This document shows positions 33,047 to 40,565 of a stretch of DNA of 52,032 nucleotides, one piece after another. Position numbers and translations under genes: made by a program. The stretch covers positions 1-52,032 of the forward strand of contig JAXMAR010000050.1 in NCBI GenBank assembly GCA_046350295.1, written 5' to 3'. Under the pieces are notes generated by a model. The model was not told the DNA's origin, did no database searches, and saw only the letters and a list, made by a program, of their open reading frames with translations. Source of the stretch: JAXMAR01 sp046350295 (GTDB lineage: Bacteria > Planctomycetota > Planctomycetia > Gemmatales > Gemmataceae). Within the stretch, counting starts at the first letter, position 1, and the number at the start of each line of letters is the position of its first letter.

Positions 33047-35266
33047 TCACTGCACGCGCAACGTGTACGCCCCGCTCGCTCCCGGCGCGAACGTTGTCAC
33101 GATGATGCGGTACCAGCCGTCTTCGGGCGCCATGAAGATGATGCGGGCGTTGAGCATGCCGCCCGAGTCATCGTCCTGGGCCAGCTGGTCGCCCCGGGCG
33201 TTCTCCAGGCGGAGGAAGTTGTCCCAGGGGGAGGTCAGGTCGATCTGGTACCGGGTCCCCTTCGTCATCCGGTAGCAATGGACGACATGGTGGTGGCCGC
33301 CGCGGACGCGGTCGAACGGGTCGCCGGTCGTCAGGATGCCCTTCACCTCGAAGACCTTGCCCATGGCGTCGGCGCGGATCTGCGCCGCGGCGGCTTTGGC
33401 GATCTGCTGCACGTTGGCGTCCGCGTCCTTCTCGGCCTTGCCCAGCGCCTCGAGCGCGGACTTGGCGTCCGGCCCGATGTTGCCCAGGGCACGGGCAGCC
33501 GTCATGCGGATACGCGGCGACGGATCGGCGAGGGCGCGCGTCAATTCCTCGACGGCTTCCTTGGCGGGCGGGCCGACCATGGCGAGCGTCTGCACGCAAG
33601 CGAGACGCAGCGCCGGTACGTCGTCCTTCTTCAGGAACGTGACCAGCTCGCCGATGGCGTCCGGCCCGACCTGGAAGATCACCTTGGCCGCCTCGCCGTG
33701 GAGCGGGTCGTCCTTGCGCATGAGGATCTTCGCCATCGCCGGGAAGAGGGACTTCGGCTCCGCGCCGATCTGCCGCAGCGCGGCGAGGGCGGCGCCGCGC
33801 ACGCTGTCGTCCTTGTCGTCCAGGGTCGCCATCAGCTCGGACCCGGTCTTGCTTGCCTTGGCGCCATAGCGGGCGATCGCCTCGGCCGCGGTGCGCCGGG
33901 TGCTGGCGACGTCGCTCTTGAGGCCGTCGAGGAAGATGGGCAGCACTTCCATCGGGTTCAGCGCCTTGAGGGACAGGGCGTGGGCCGCTTGCATCTTGAG
34001 GGCGAGGTCCTTGCTCTTGAGGCCTTCGCTCAGGATCGGCTCGGCCAGCTCGACTTCCAGATTGAGCTGGGTCATCAGGCTGGCGGTGTTGATGCGCACG
34101 GCCGGGTCCGGGTTGCCGAGCGCTTTCTTGAGGCCGGGCTTGGGATCGACGCCGAGCGACTGGAGCGTGTGGAAGGCGTCCACGCGGATTTGCGGGTCGA
34201 CGTCGGTGAGGAGCGTGACGACGTAGGGCTCGGCGAGCTTCGCCATCGTCGCCATCTGGCGGATCGAGCTGAGGGCGTTGCGCCGGACCTCGAAATCCTT
34301 GTCCTTGGTCGCGTACCCCAGGGCGATGACGACCGACTTGTCGTCGACGCGCATCGGGCCGAGCAGGGCGGCGACTTGCCGGCGCGTGTCGGCGTTCTTG
34401 GCGCCCAGCAGATCGACCAGCGATGGCACGGCCGGGACACCGATCTTCTGCAAAGAGCGGACGGCCAGGCCGCGGACGGTCCCGTCGTCGGTGTCGGCGG
34501 CGGCGGTCAGCGTCGGCAGCGCGGGAGCGGCGATGCCGGCAAGGGCATCGGCGGCCAGCCCCGAAGCGCCGCTCTTCGGATCGAGCAGGAGTGTCTTGAG
34601 TTGGGGGATGGCGGGCTCGGCCGCGGCGCCGATGGAGCCGAGCGTGCGGATCGCCGTGTCGCGCAGCGTCCGCTTCTCGGCGTCGAGCGACTTGATCAGC
34701 GCGGGGACCGCCGCCTTGCCCATCTTGGGCAGCGCCGTGACCGCCGCTTGCCGCACGTCCTCGTTGTCATCCCCCAGCGTGCTGACGAGTGGACCGGCGG
34801 CAGTTTCCGGATCGGCGTCGACGAGGCCAAGGGCGTAGGCCGCCTTGCGCCGCACCTCGGGAACGGCATCGGCCAGCGCCTTGACGAGGGCCGGCGTCGC
34901 GGACTTCGCCTCCGGCCCGACGAAGCCCAGGCTCCAGGCGGCATAGAAGCGAACGTCGCCATCTTTCGAGCCGAGCGCCTTGACGAGCGGCTCCGTCGCC
35001 CCCCTGCGGATCTTGCCGAGCGCCAGCGCGGCGCCCAGGCGGACGTCCTCGTTCTTCTCGGCGAAGAGATCGACGAGCGCCGGCGCGGCGTCCGCCGCCT
35101 TGGTCCCGAGCTCACCCAGCGCCTCCAGGGCCCGAAGCTTCTCGGCGTCTCCCTTTTTCAGGTCCGCGACGAGATCGGCCAGCGGCCGCTTGGAATCGCC
35201 GGCTTGAACGGCGGCGGGGCAAAGCCAGAGGGCGAACGGCGTCAGGAGAAGCATGGCGCGGAGCAT
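33047..35266 (-). CDS. Secreted HEAT-repeat protein with C-terminal PPC-like domain
   Basis: The protein is 739 residues with a signal peptide (LRAMLLLTPFALWLCPAAVQA). From about residue 30 to 615 it is a run of HEAT/PBS-lyase-type repeats, such as LRALEALGELGTKAADAAPA, DVRLGAALALGKIRRGATEP, and DVRQAAVTALPKMGKAAVPA. The last 100 residues (GTRYQIDLTSPWDNFLRLEN, MAPEDGWYRIIVTTFAPGAS, GAYTLRVQ) form a bacterial pre-peptidase C-terminal (PPC) beta domain. The layout is of an extracytoplasmic scaffold or protein-binding protein; no catalytic site is seen. It ends 44 bases after a repeat and converges with the LarA-like gene. Confidence 0.85.
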   Translation of the reverse strand: MLRAMLLLTPFALWLCPAAVQAGDSKRPLADLVADLKKGDAEKLRALEALGELGTKAADAAPALVDLFAEKNEDVRLGAALALGKIRRGATEPLVKALGSKDGDVRFYAAWSLGFVGPEAKSATPALVKALADAVPEVRRKAAYALGLVDADPETAAGPLVSTLGDDNEDVRQAAVTALPKMGKAAVPALIKSLDAEKRTLRDTAIRTLGSIGAAAEPAIPQLKTLLLDPKSGASGLAADALAGIAAPALPTLTAAADTDDGTVRGLAVRSLQKIGVPAVPSLVDLLGAKNADTRRQVAALLGPMRVDDKSVVIALGYATKDKDFEVRRNALSSIRQMATMAKLAEPYVVTLLTDVDPQIRVDAFHTLQSLGVDPKPGLKKALGNPDPAVRINTASLMTQLNLEVELAEPILSEGLKSKDLALKMQAAHALSLKALNPMEVLPIFLDGLKSDVASTRRTAAEAIARYGAKASKTGSELMATLDDKDDSVRGAALAALRQIGAEPKSLFPAMAKILMRKDDPLHGEAAKVIFQVGPDAIGELVTFLKKDDVPALRLACVQTLAMVGPPAKEAVEELTRALADPSPRIRMTAARALGNIGPDAKSALEALGKAEKDADANVQQIAKAAAAQIRADAMGKVFEVKGILTTGDPFDRVRGGHHHVVHCYRMTKGTRYQIDLTSPWDNFLRLENARGDQLAQDDDSGGMLNARIIFMAPEDGWYRIIVTTFAPGASGAYTLRVQ

Positions 35267-35416
35267 GGCGGTCCTTCCGAAGAGGAGATGTCTTTGTGTG
35301 CAAGACGAGTTCTAGCCGATTTTCGATTGGTCGGGAAGGGACGGGAACGTGAATGTCCAGCGTAGCGCGGACGCGGTGGTCTATCTCTTGCCGTCAGGCT
35401 CTGGTATTCTGGCGGT

Positions 35417-35692
35417 ATGCCAGCCGACCTTCGAGACGTCGATCCCGCGGAGTTGCGGCTACCGTCGTCGCGGTCGAGCGACGCTGATCCGGTCAAGCTA
35501 CAGCGGCAGATCGCTAAGCACGGGACCTCAACCACTGGGATGCCGCCTTTGCTTGCATACGAAGGGTCCGACGGCGTAACGCGCGCTACACGGGTCGCGA
35601 AGCTTCTGCCTGGTACAACGGTCCGGGTTGAGGTGATCGGCAAGTTGAAGCGTCCGAAGGCCGGAAGTCGCCGTGTTGGAGATGCACTATGA
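35417..35692 (+). CDS. ParB-like cassette gene, copy 1, with internal deletion
   Basis: This 91-residue protein (MPADLRDVDPAELRLPSSRS...) aligns with the one at 36201: VDPxELR, a conserved KLxRQIAxxG, GMPPLxxYExSDG, VTRATRxAKLxPGT, RVEVIGxL. It lacks about seven residues (the VLVIYNG part) between SDG and VTRAT, a 21-base in-frame loss, which may harm the ParB-like/Srx fold. A TATTCT -10-like box is only 6 bases before the ATG, so the mRNA may be leaderless. The next gene overlaps by four bases. The ParB-like nuclease name comes from the motif VTRATR and is tentative. Confidence 0.7.
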   Translation: MPADLRDVDPAELRLPSSRSSDADPVKLQRQIAKHGTSTTGMPPLLAYEGSDGVTRATRVAKLLPGTTVRVEVIGKLKRPKAGSRRVGDAL

Positions 35693-35937
35693 TTGCAGCT
35701 AACCTGTTGGACCGGATTCTAGAGCGGCTTGAGCAGGTTCGTGCTCGGCGTCCGGAGTTGCGCTTTGGGCAGTTGGTTGCCATCGTCGGTGAACTGGCCG
35801 AGGACGAGACAGGGCATTCGCTTTGGGATGTTGAGGACGCCGATTTCGCGGTGGCTCTGGAGCGATTTGCGGCCGATCTCGCGCGCAGCGAGTCGGGCGA
35901 CGCCGAGTCCAGCCCCAACGCGGTAGATCATCGATGA
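35689..35937 (+). CDS. Partner protein of the ParB-like cassette, copy 1
   Basis: The 82-residue protein overlaps the gene before it by four bases (ATGA). It has a helical N-terminus (LLDRILERLEQVRARRPELR), then FGQLVAIVGELAEDETGHSL, WDVEDADFAVALERFAADLA. It aligns with the protein at 36491 (LAEVVDLSPDIRLGQLFAHL, GEDQTGRSLGNIDDEQLLAV). The conserved pattern is RxGQLxAxxGxLxED-TGxSLxxxxD. It is probably the regulatory half of the cassette. No enzyme motif is seen. Confidence 0.7.
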   Translation: MIAANLLDRILERLEQVRARRPELRFGQLVAIVGELAEDETGHSLWDVEDADFAVALERFAADLARSESGDAESSPNAVDHR

Positions 35938-35992
35938 ACGGAAAAGGGGTTGCTCCGGCCAAGCAACTGTAGCGGAGACATCATGATCGCGA

Positions 35993-36170
35993 ATGCGGCT
36001 GCAACCCGGCGAGACAACCACGGCCGAGGTCGCGTTCGCCAGCCCTCACCACCACGTCGGTCGAATTGTCCCGGGCATGGTGTTCCTGGCCCGTGAGGGA
36101 AAACCGCGTGATCGGGTACGGCCGCGTCCTCCGCATTCTCGGGTGGAGGAGTCGGCACGGAGACCTCTAA
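35993..36170 (+). pseudogene. Remnant of an EF-Tu-like domain protein, frameshifted
   Basis: The frame reads RLQPGETTTAEVAFASPHHH, then VGRIVPGMVFLAREG, which is the beta-barrel part of small EF-Tu-domain-like proteins found in planctomycetes. At about 36101-36105 a run of four A instead of three shifts the frame; past it the other frame gives NRVIGYGRVLRILG, the normal continuation. The N-terminal half of such proteins (roughly 60 residues) is missing. The remnant lies between the two ParB-like cassettes. Confidence 0.6.
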
Positions 36171-36200
36171 TCCCTGACGCACACGAAAAAACCATTCGTC

Positions 36201-36494
36201 ATGCCTGATTTCCGCGATGTCGACCCTCGAGAATTGCGTCCTTCAACCGCGCGGCGCGATGGCGCCGATCCCATCAAGCTCCATCGGCAGATTGCGCGGT
36301 TCGGGGCTTCCGCCGATGGAATGCCGCCGTTGATCGTCTATGAGGCGTCCGATGGCGTCCTGGTCATTTATAATGGAGTCACGCGTGCCACGCGGATCGC
36401 AAAGCTGCCCCCGGGGACGCAGGTCCGCGTAGAGGTGATTGGCCGCTTGCGTCGGGACTACGCCTCTGAGAAAACGATAGGAGAGCTCCTATGA
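36201..36494 (+). CDS. ParB-like cassette gene, copy 2
   Basis: The 97-residue protein (MPDFRDVDPRELRPSTARRD...) carries KLHRQIARFGASADGMPPLI, VYEASDGVLVIYNGVTRATR and IAKLPPGTQVRVEVIGRLRR. The block VLVIYNGVTRATR resembles the ParB/Srx-fold motif with the GxxR turn. Unlike copy 1 it has the complete middle. It overlaps the next gene by four bases and is 264 bases from copy 1. No toxin or nuclease activity is proven, but the paired and duplicated layout is that of an accessory module. Confidence 0.75.
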   Translation: MPDFRDVDPRELRPSTARRDGADPIKLHRQIARFGASADGMPPLIVYEASDGVLVIYNGVTRATRIAKLPPGTQVRVEVIGRLRRDYASEKTIGELL

Positions 36495-36766
36495 TCCCAT
36501 CGACACAGCGTGAGGCCTTGGCCGTGCTCGCGGAGGTCGTTGACTTGTCTCCCGACATTCGGCTCGGCCAGCTTTTCGCGCATCTCGGCTTTTTGGGCGA
36601 GGATCAAACGGGCCGGTCCTTGGGAAACATCGACGACGAGCAACTGCTCGCCGTCCTCTATCATCACCGTAGTGAGCTGGCGGCGCGGAACACACCGACC
36701 GAGCCGCTACCGCAGAACGGCCCGGTGGTCGCGCCTCCTCAAGGGGTTGCGGGTGCTCCGCGTTAG
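36491..36766 (+). CDS. Partner protein of the ParB-like cassette, copy 2
   Basis: The 91-residue protein starts within the end of the ParB-like gene. It has LSPDIRLGQLFAHLGFLGED and QTGRSLGNIDDEQLLAVLYH, the same pattern as the copy 1 partner, with a different Pro-rich tail. Two pairs with the same gene order, the same four-base overlap and the same strand imply a tandem duplication, with strong divergence since. Its stop lies 34 bases before recQ. Confidence 0.75.
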   Translation: MIPSTQREALAVLAEVVDLSPDIRLGQLFAHLGFLGEDQTGRSLGNIDDEQLLAVLYHHRSELAARNTPTEPLPQNGPVVAPPQGVAGAPR

Positions 36767-36800
36767 CGCGCGCCAGCGGCAATATACGATCGAGAAATCC

Positions 36801-38312
36801 ATGAACCCGAACGGCGCCGACACCCCCGCTGATCATGTCCGCGAGCGCATCCGCGAATACTTCGGCTTTCGCAAGTTCCGTCCCGGACAGGCCGAAGCCG
36901 TCGATTCGGCGCTCGGCGGCCGCGATACCCTGGTCGTCATGCCAACCGGCTCGGGCAAGAGTCTCTGCTTCCAGCTCACCGCCCTCACGTTGGATGGCGT
37001 TACGGTCGTCGTCAGCCCGCTGATCTCGTTGATGAAAGATCAGGTCGACAACCTTTTCGCCAACGGCGTCTGGGCGGTCGGCATGAACAGCACGCTCACG
37101 CCGCCGCAGAAAGTCGCCGCCGAGAGAGACATCCGGAAGGGGCGAGCCGCCATCGTCTACACGACCCCCGAGCGTCTCGCCGATCCTAAGTTCCGCGAGC
37201 TGCTCAAGGCCCGGAAAGTCGAGCTGTTCGTCGTCGACGAGGCGCACTGCGTCAGTCAGTGGGGACATGACTTCCGCCCCGACTATCTCGCGTTAGGCGA
37301 GGCCATCGACGACCTGGGCCGGCCCCCCATCATGGCCCTCACCGCCACCGCCACGCCCGACGTCATCCAGGACATCCTCGCTCAGCTCCGCATGCCCGAC
37401 GCCGAGGTCGTCCACACCGGCTTCTACCGCTCCAATCTCGAGCTGGACGTCGCCCATGCCAGCGGCGACAAGGAAAAGCGAGCGCTGCTGCTGGACCGTC
37501 TCCAGAAAACCGAGGGAACCGGCATCATCTACTCCGCTACGGTCAAGGCCGTCACGGAGCTGACCGCGTACCTCAAGTCCGAAGGGCTGCCGGTGGATGC
37601 GTACCACGGCCGGCTCTCAGCCCGGCGCCGCGCCGAGGCCCAGGACCGCTTCATGGCCGACCAGTTCAAGGCCCTGGTCGCGACCAACGCCTTCGGCCTG
37701 GGAATCGACAAGCGGGACATCCGCTTCGTCCTGCATTACCACTTGCCCGGCACCACCGAAGCGTTCTACCAGGAATTCGGCCGCGCCGGCCGGGACGGCA
37801 TCCGGGCCTCGGGCGCCCTCCTCTACGATCCGGAGGACCGCAAGCTGCTGCGCTTCTTCCAGGCCAAGAGCTACCCCGACGGCGACGACCTGATGAACGC
37901 CCACCACACGCTCAAGCGCCTGCACAAGCGGCCCGAACCGCCGACCCTGAAGGAGATCCTGCCCATCGCGCCGTTATCCGCGTCGCGCATGAAGGTATGC
38001 CTGTCCCTGTTCACGGCGCGCGGCATCGTCCGCTACGAAACGGGCGGCCGTTACCGTCTGATGCGTCCGGACATGACCCGCGACGAGCTGGCGCGGACGG
38101 GCCAGTCCTACCGCGATCGTCAGGAGCGCGACCTCCTCAAGCACCAGCAAATGATCGGCTACGCGGAAGCCCGCCGCTGCCGCTGGCAGACGCTCCTCTC
38201 CTACTTCGGCGGCGAAGGCCTGCCGGACGAGCGCTGCGGCCACTGCGACTACTGCAAGCGGCGCGGCGCGTCAAAGCGCGCTCCCGTAGCAGGCGCCCTC
38301 CGTGTGCCATAG
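36801..38312 (+). CDS. recQ: RecQ-family ATP-dependent DNA helicase
   Basis: The protein is 503 residues from the ATG at 36801. The helicase motifs are all visible: motif 0 FGFRKFRPGQAEAV, Walker A PTGSGKS with Lys53, DEAH box VDEAHCVSQWGHDFRPDY at 146-149, ALTATATPDV, and motifs V/VI (LVATNAFGLGIDKRDIRFVL, QEFGRAGRDG). The RecQ zinc domain is CRWQTLLSYFGG...CGHCDYC near 450-485. No HRDC domain follows, so it is a short-form RecQ. It unwinds DNA 3' to 5' in repair and recombination. The frame is open upstream, but this ATG fits the family start. Confidence 0.95.
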   Translation: MNPNGADTPADHVRERIREYFGFRKFRPGQAEAVDSALGGRDTLVVMPTGSGKSLCFQLTALTLDGVTVVVSPLISLMKDQVDNLFANGVWAVGMNSTLTPPQKVAAERDIRKGRAAIVYTTPERLADPKFRELLKARKVELFVVDEAHCVSQWGHDFRPDYLALGEAIDDLGRPPIMALTATATPDVIQDILAQLRMPDAEVVHTGFYRSNLELDVAHASGDKEKRALLLDRLQKTEGTGIIYSATVKAVTELTAYLKSEGLPVDAYHGRLSARRRAEAQDRFMADQFKALVATNAFGLGIDKRDIRFVLHYHLPGTTEAFYQEFGRAGRDGIRASGALLYDPEDRKLLRFFQAKSYPDGDDLMNAHHTLKRLHKRPEPPTLKEILPIAPLSASRMKVCLSLFTARGIVRYETGGRYRLMRPDMTRDELARTGQSYRDRQERDLLKHQQMIGYAEARRCRWQTLLSYFGGEGLPDERCGHCDYCKRRGASKRAPVAGALRVP

Positions 38313-38392
38313 CAACACGGCGCCCGGCAGCAGACATGCTCGCTGCAAGATGATCTTTACACCCGTCCCCTCGCGCGGCATACCATTCAAGA

Positions 38393-38420
38393 GGGCCAAG
38401 GGGTATGGACCCCCTGGCCC
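38393..38420 (-). terminator. GC-rich hairpin after the PEP-CTERM gene
   Basis: A 12-bp stem with one mismatch (GGGCCAAGGGGT / ACCCCCTGGCCC) and a 4-base loop lies 20 bases after the stop of the PEP-CTERM gene. The T-run after it is poor, so it may stop transcription weakly or be a repeat. It sits between the convergent recQ and PEP-CTERM genes. Confidence 0.5.
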
Positions 38421-38440
38421 GCGCGAGGCGTTTGGTTTGC

Positions 38441-39178
38441 TCAAATCGTAGCCAACTTCCTGCGCCGGGAGGCGAAGTAGCCGGCCAGGGCGGCGGTGGC
38501 GCCGAACAAAGCCAGACTGCTCGGCTCGGGAACTGCCGCCACCTGCTCCCGTCGGCCGATGGTGAAGTCATCGAAGCCGAAGGCATCGCTGGTATCGGTG
38601 TTCAAGAACTGGACCGTCGTGAACGGGCTGGCGACGTCGATCACGCCAAAGAACAGCGTATGGCCGCTGGTGCTGCCGCTGCTTCCGAGGGAGTGGGGAA
38701 CGGTGATCGGGGCTCCGCCGTCCAGCTTGATGGACAGCTGCCCGCCGAAGTCACCGATATCGGTCCCATAGAACCCGAAGGCGGCCTGGGCAGTGGAAAA
38801 CGTCAAGGTGAAACCGGATCTCGTTTCCAGGTATTGCGTGGGCGAGATGGCGTAGCGCCCGGCGTTCGGCGAACCAAGGATGGTTCCGCTTCCGGTGAGG
38901 TTGGCGGTGTCCGATCCAAAGGTCACGGAAATGGGCAGGTTCGTGTTGGTTGCGAACGAGCTGAACGTTTGGGTGCTGACGCCGACAAGTTGGCTCAGGA
39001 AGCTCGCCTGTGCGGCGTCGGAGAGCGGGTGTGGGCCCGAGCCGCTGGTGTTGTCTTCTCCGAAGTAGGTGATCGGGGCGGCGTGGGCCGGCGTCCAGGT
39101 CAAGAAAAAGGCCACGCTGAGGATGACAGCGACGAGAACTCGCTTGGCGCGCGAGGTGGGGGGATTGGTGGCGAGCAA
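38441..39178 (-). CDS. PEP-CTERM sorted exported protein
   Basis: The 245-residue protein starts at a TTG at 39178, with TTGGAG 6 bases upstream; no in-frame ATG fits better. A signal peptide follows (RVLVAVILSVAFFLTWTPAHA). The mature part is Ser/Thr/Gly-rich and beta-like, with FGFYGTDIGDFGGQLSIKLD and FDDFTIGRRE. The C-terminus has the PEP-CTERM signal: AVPEPSSLALFGATAALAGY, then FASRRRK. Such proteins are trimmed by exosortase and reach the extracellular polymer layer. A DUF4114-like or ice-binding-like fold is possible but unproven. Confidence 0.85.
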   Translation of the reverse strand: MLATNPPTSRAKRVLVAVILSVAFFLTWTPAHAAPITYFGEDNTSGSGPHPLSDAAQASFLSQLVGVSTQTFSSFATNTNLPISVTFGSDTANLTGSGTILGSPNAGRYAISPTQYLETRSGFTLTFSTAQAAFGFYGTDIGDFGGQLSIKLDGGAPITVPHSLGSSGSTSGHTLFFGVIDVASPFTTVQFLNTDTSDAFGFDDFTIGRREQVAAVPEPSSLALFGATAALAGYFASRRRKLATI

Positions 39179-39254
39179 GGGCGGCTCCAAGTTGGGGGTG
39201 CTCGCTGGGAACGTCAGTGTAAAACGCGCCCTGTCAGAAGTCAAATCTTTTTCT

Positions 39255-39275
39255 GTTTTTTCTTTAAGAAAAAAC
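39255..39275. promoter_or_regulatory. Perfect AT-rich palindrome between divergent genes
   Basis: A 21-base palindrome with 10-bp arms (GTTTTTTCTT / AAGAAAAAAC) around a central T. It lies in the 302-base gap between the divergent PEP-CTERM gene and the CPVU gene, in otherwise GC-rich DNA. It could bind a regulator or serve as a promoter element. I see nothing else in the gap. Confidence 0.55.
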
Positions 39276-39479
39276 ACCCCCTGCCGAGATGGACGAAGAA
39301 GGGGAAAAGGTCGGTCGCAGGTCCCACGGATTCGAAGGGCTTGCCACCATTCAATATCGGTCGAGCGAACTCCGCCATCCGAAAACCGCCGAAAACGAGA
39401 AATCCCTGTCGCCTTCCCGCCCCCTCTTACGCTGGTCCCTGCAGACAACCACGCATCCCAAAAAACCGGGATCCCTCCC

Positions 39480-40505
39480 ATGGCCACACGCCTACTCGTC
39501 AGCGGCGCCTGCGCTTTCTTCATGTTCGCCGGCGCCTTGCGAGCCGACCCCCCACTCCGCTCCGGCCCCCAGGTCGGCGAGCGCAACAACCGCGGCGGCT
39601 TCTGCCCCAACTGGATCACCGGCCCCTGTGCCGGCAAGCGCCTGTGCCCCGTCTGAAGCCCGAATGACCTGGTCGCTCTCATTTTCGTCCGCGATACGAG
39701 CGACTCCCTGACCGGTCTGGTCAAGAAAATCGACCGACGCATGCAGGCCAACAGCGCCAAGACCCCCCGCCCACTCGGCGTCTATGTCATGGTCATGAAC
39801 GACGCCCCCGGCCTCGACCAACGCCTGCGCGCTCTGGCCGGAAAAGAGTCCATCGAGCGCGTCGCTCTCGGCATCGGCTCCCCGCCCCCCGACTACGCCA
39901 TCGCCGCCGACGCCGACATCACCGTCGTCGTCTATCCGCCCGAACGGCGCGGCCGGCAAAGCGTCGCCGCTAACTTCGCCCTGCGCAAAGGGGAGCTGAA
40001 CGACGCCAAGACCGACGACATCGTCAAGGCGATCGGCGCCGTCCTGCCTGCGACGATCCACACCGTCGTCGCGGACGCGCGGACCAAAGAACAGCACTGG
40101 CGCTACACGTTCACCAAGCCCGCCGGCGACTGGTTCCAGGCAGGCTTCGATGACCACGCCTGGTCCTCCGGTCCGGGCGGCTTTGGGACCGTCGGAACTC
40201 CCAACGCCGTGGTTCGCACCGAATGGAAGACCGACGGCATATGGCTCCGCCGCGAGATCACGCTTCCCGAAGGACCGTACACGAACCTGCAGTTCCAGCT
40301 TCATCACGACGAAGACGTCGAGGTCTACCTCAACGGCGTCCTCGCCCTCAAGCTGAACGGCTACACCACCGGCTACCGAGACGCCCCCATCTCTGAGGAA
40401 GCCCGCCGGACGCTTCGCCCGGGCGCCAACACCCTCGCCGTCTCCTGCAGGCAAACCGGCGGCGGTCAGTACATCGATGTCGGCCTGGTCGAGTTGAGAC
40501 GATAG
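39480..40505 (+). CDS. Candidate selenoprotein: CPVU-motif thioredoxin-like protein with galactose-binding-like C-terminal domain
   Basis: From the ATG at 39480 the frame reads a signal peptide (ATRLLVSGACAFFMFAGALRA), then PLRSGPQVGERN and GPCAGKRLCPV, followed by TGA at 39654 (residue 59) and a frame that stays open to 40505, for 341 residues in all. Related secreted planctomycete proteins with VxFVRE-type strands have CxxC here, so the TGA sits where the second Cys is expected, making CPVU. Downstream are LVALIFVRDTSDSLTGLVKK and ADITVVVYPPERRG (thioredoxin-like), then TKPAGDWFQAGFDDHAWSSG, WLRREITLP and GGGQYIDVGLVELRR, a galactose-binding-like module. The alternative is a nonsense mutation from Cys TGC or TGT. 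Confidence 0.6.
39671..39705 (+). promoter_or_regulatory. Candidate bacterial SECIS hairpin
   Basis: GGTCGCTC (39671-39678) pairs with GAGCGACT (39698-39705), with seven Watson-Crick pairs and one G-U pair, around a 19-base loop. It begins 14 bases after the TGA and its loop begins 22 bases after it, inside the span known for bacterial SECIS elements. The loop has few G residues near its start, so fit to the strict consensus is imperfect. Confidence 0.35.
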
Positions 40506-40524
40506 GATGAGGCGCCGGTGGCTG

Positions 40525-40542
40525 TGAAGTCTCGCGACTTCA
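40525..40542. other. Short hairpin between convergent genes
   Basis: TGAAGTC and GACTTCA form a 7-bp stem with loop TCGC. It lies between the candidate selenoprotein gene and serS, with no T-run, so its value as a terminator is doubtful. Confidence 0.4.
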
Positions 40543-40565
40543 AGCACGCGGGGCACGGACGCTCC

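Noticed and set aside
33278..35365. Open frame of 695 codons on the plus strand
   Set aside because: It is opposite the HEAT-repeat gene and reads as an Arg/Gly/Asp-rich mirror without any domain.
39480..39656. 58-residue peptide that ends at the TGA as the true gene
   Set aside because: The frame after the TGA continues for 283 codons with the expected thioredoxin-like strands, so the short peptide is an incomplete product. It stays possible if the gene is a pseudogene.
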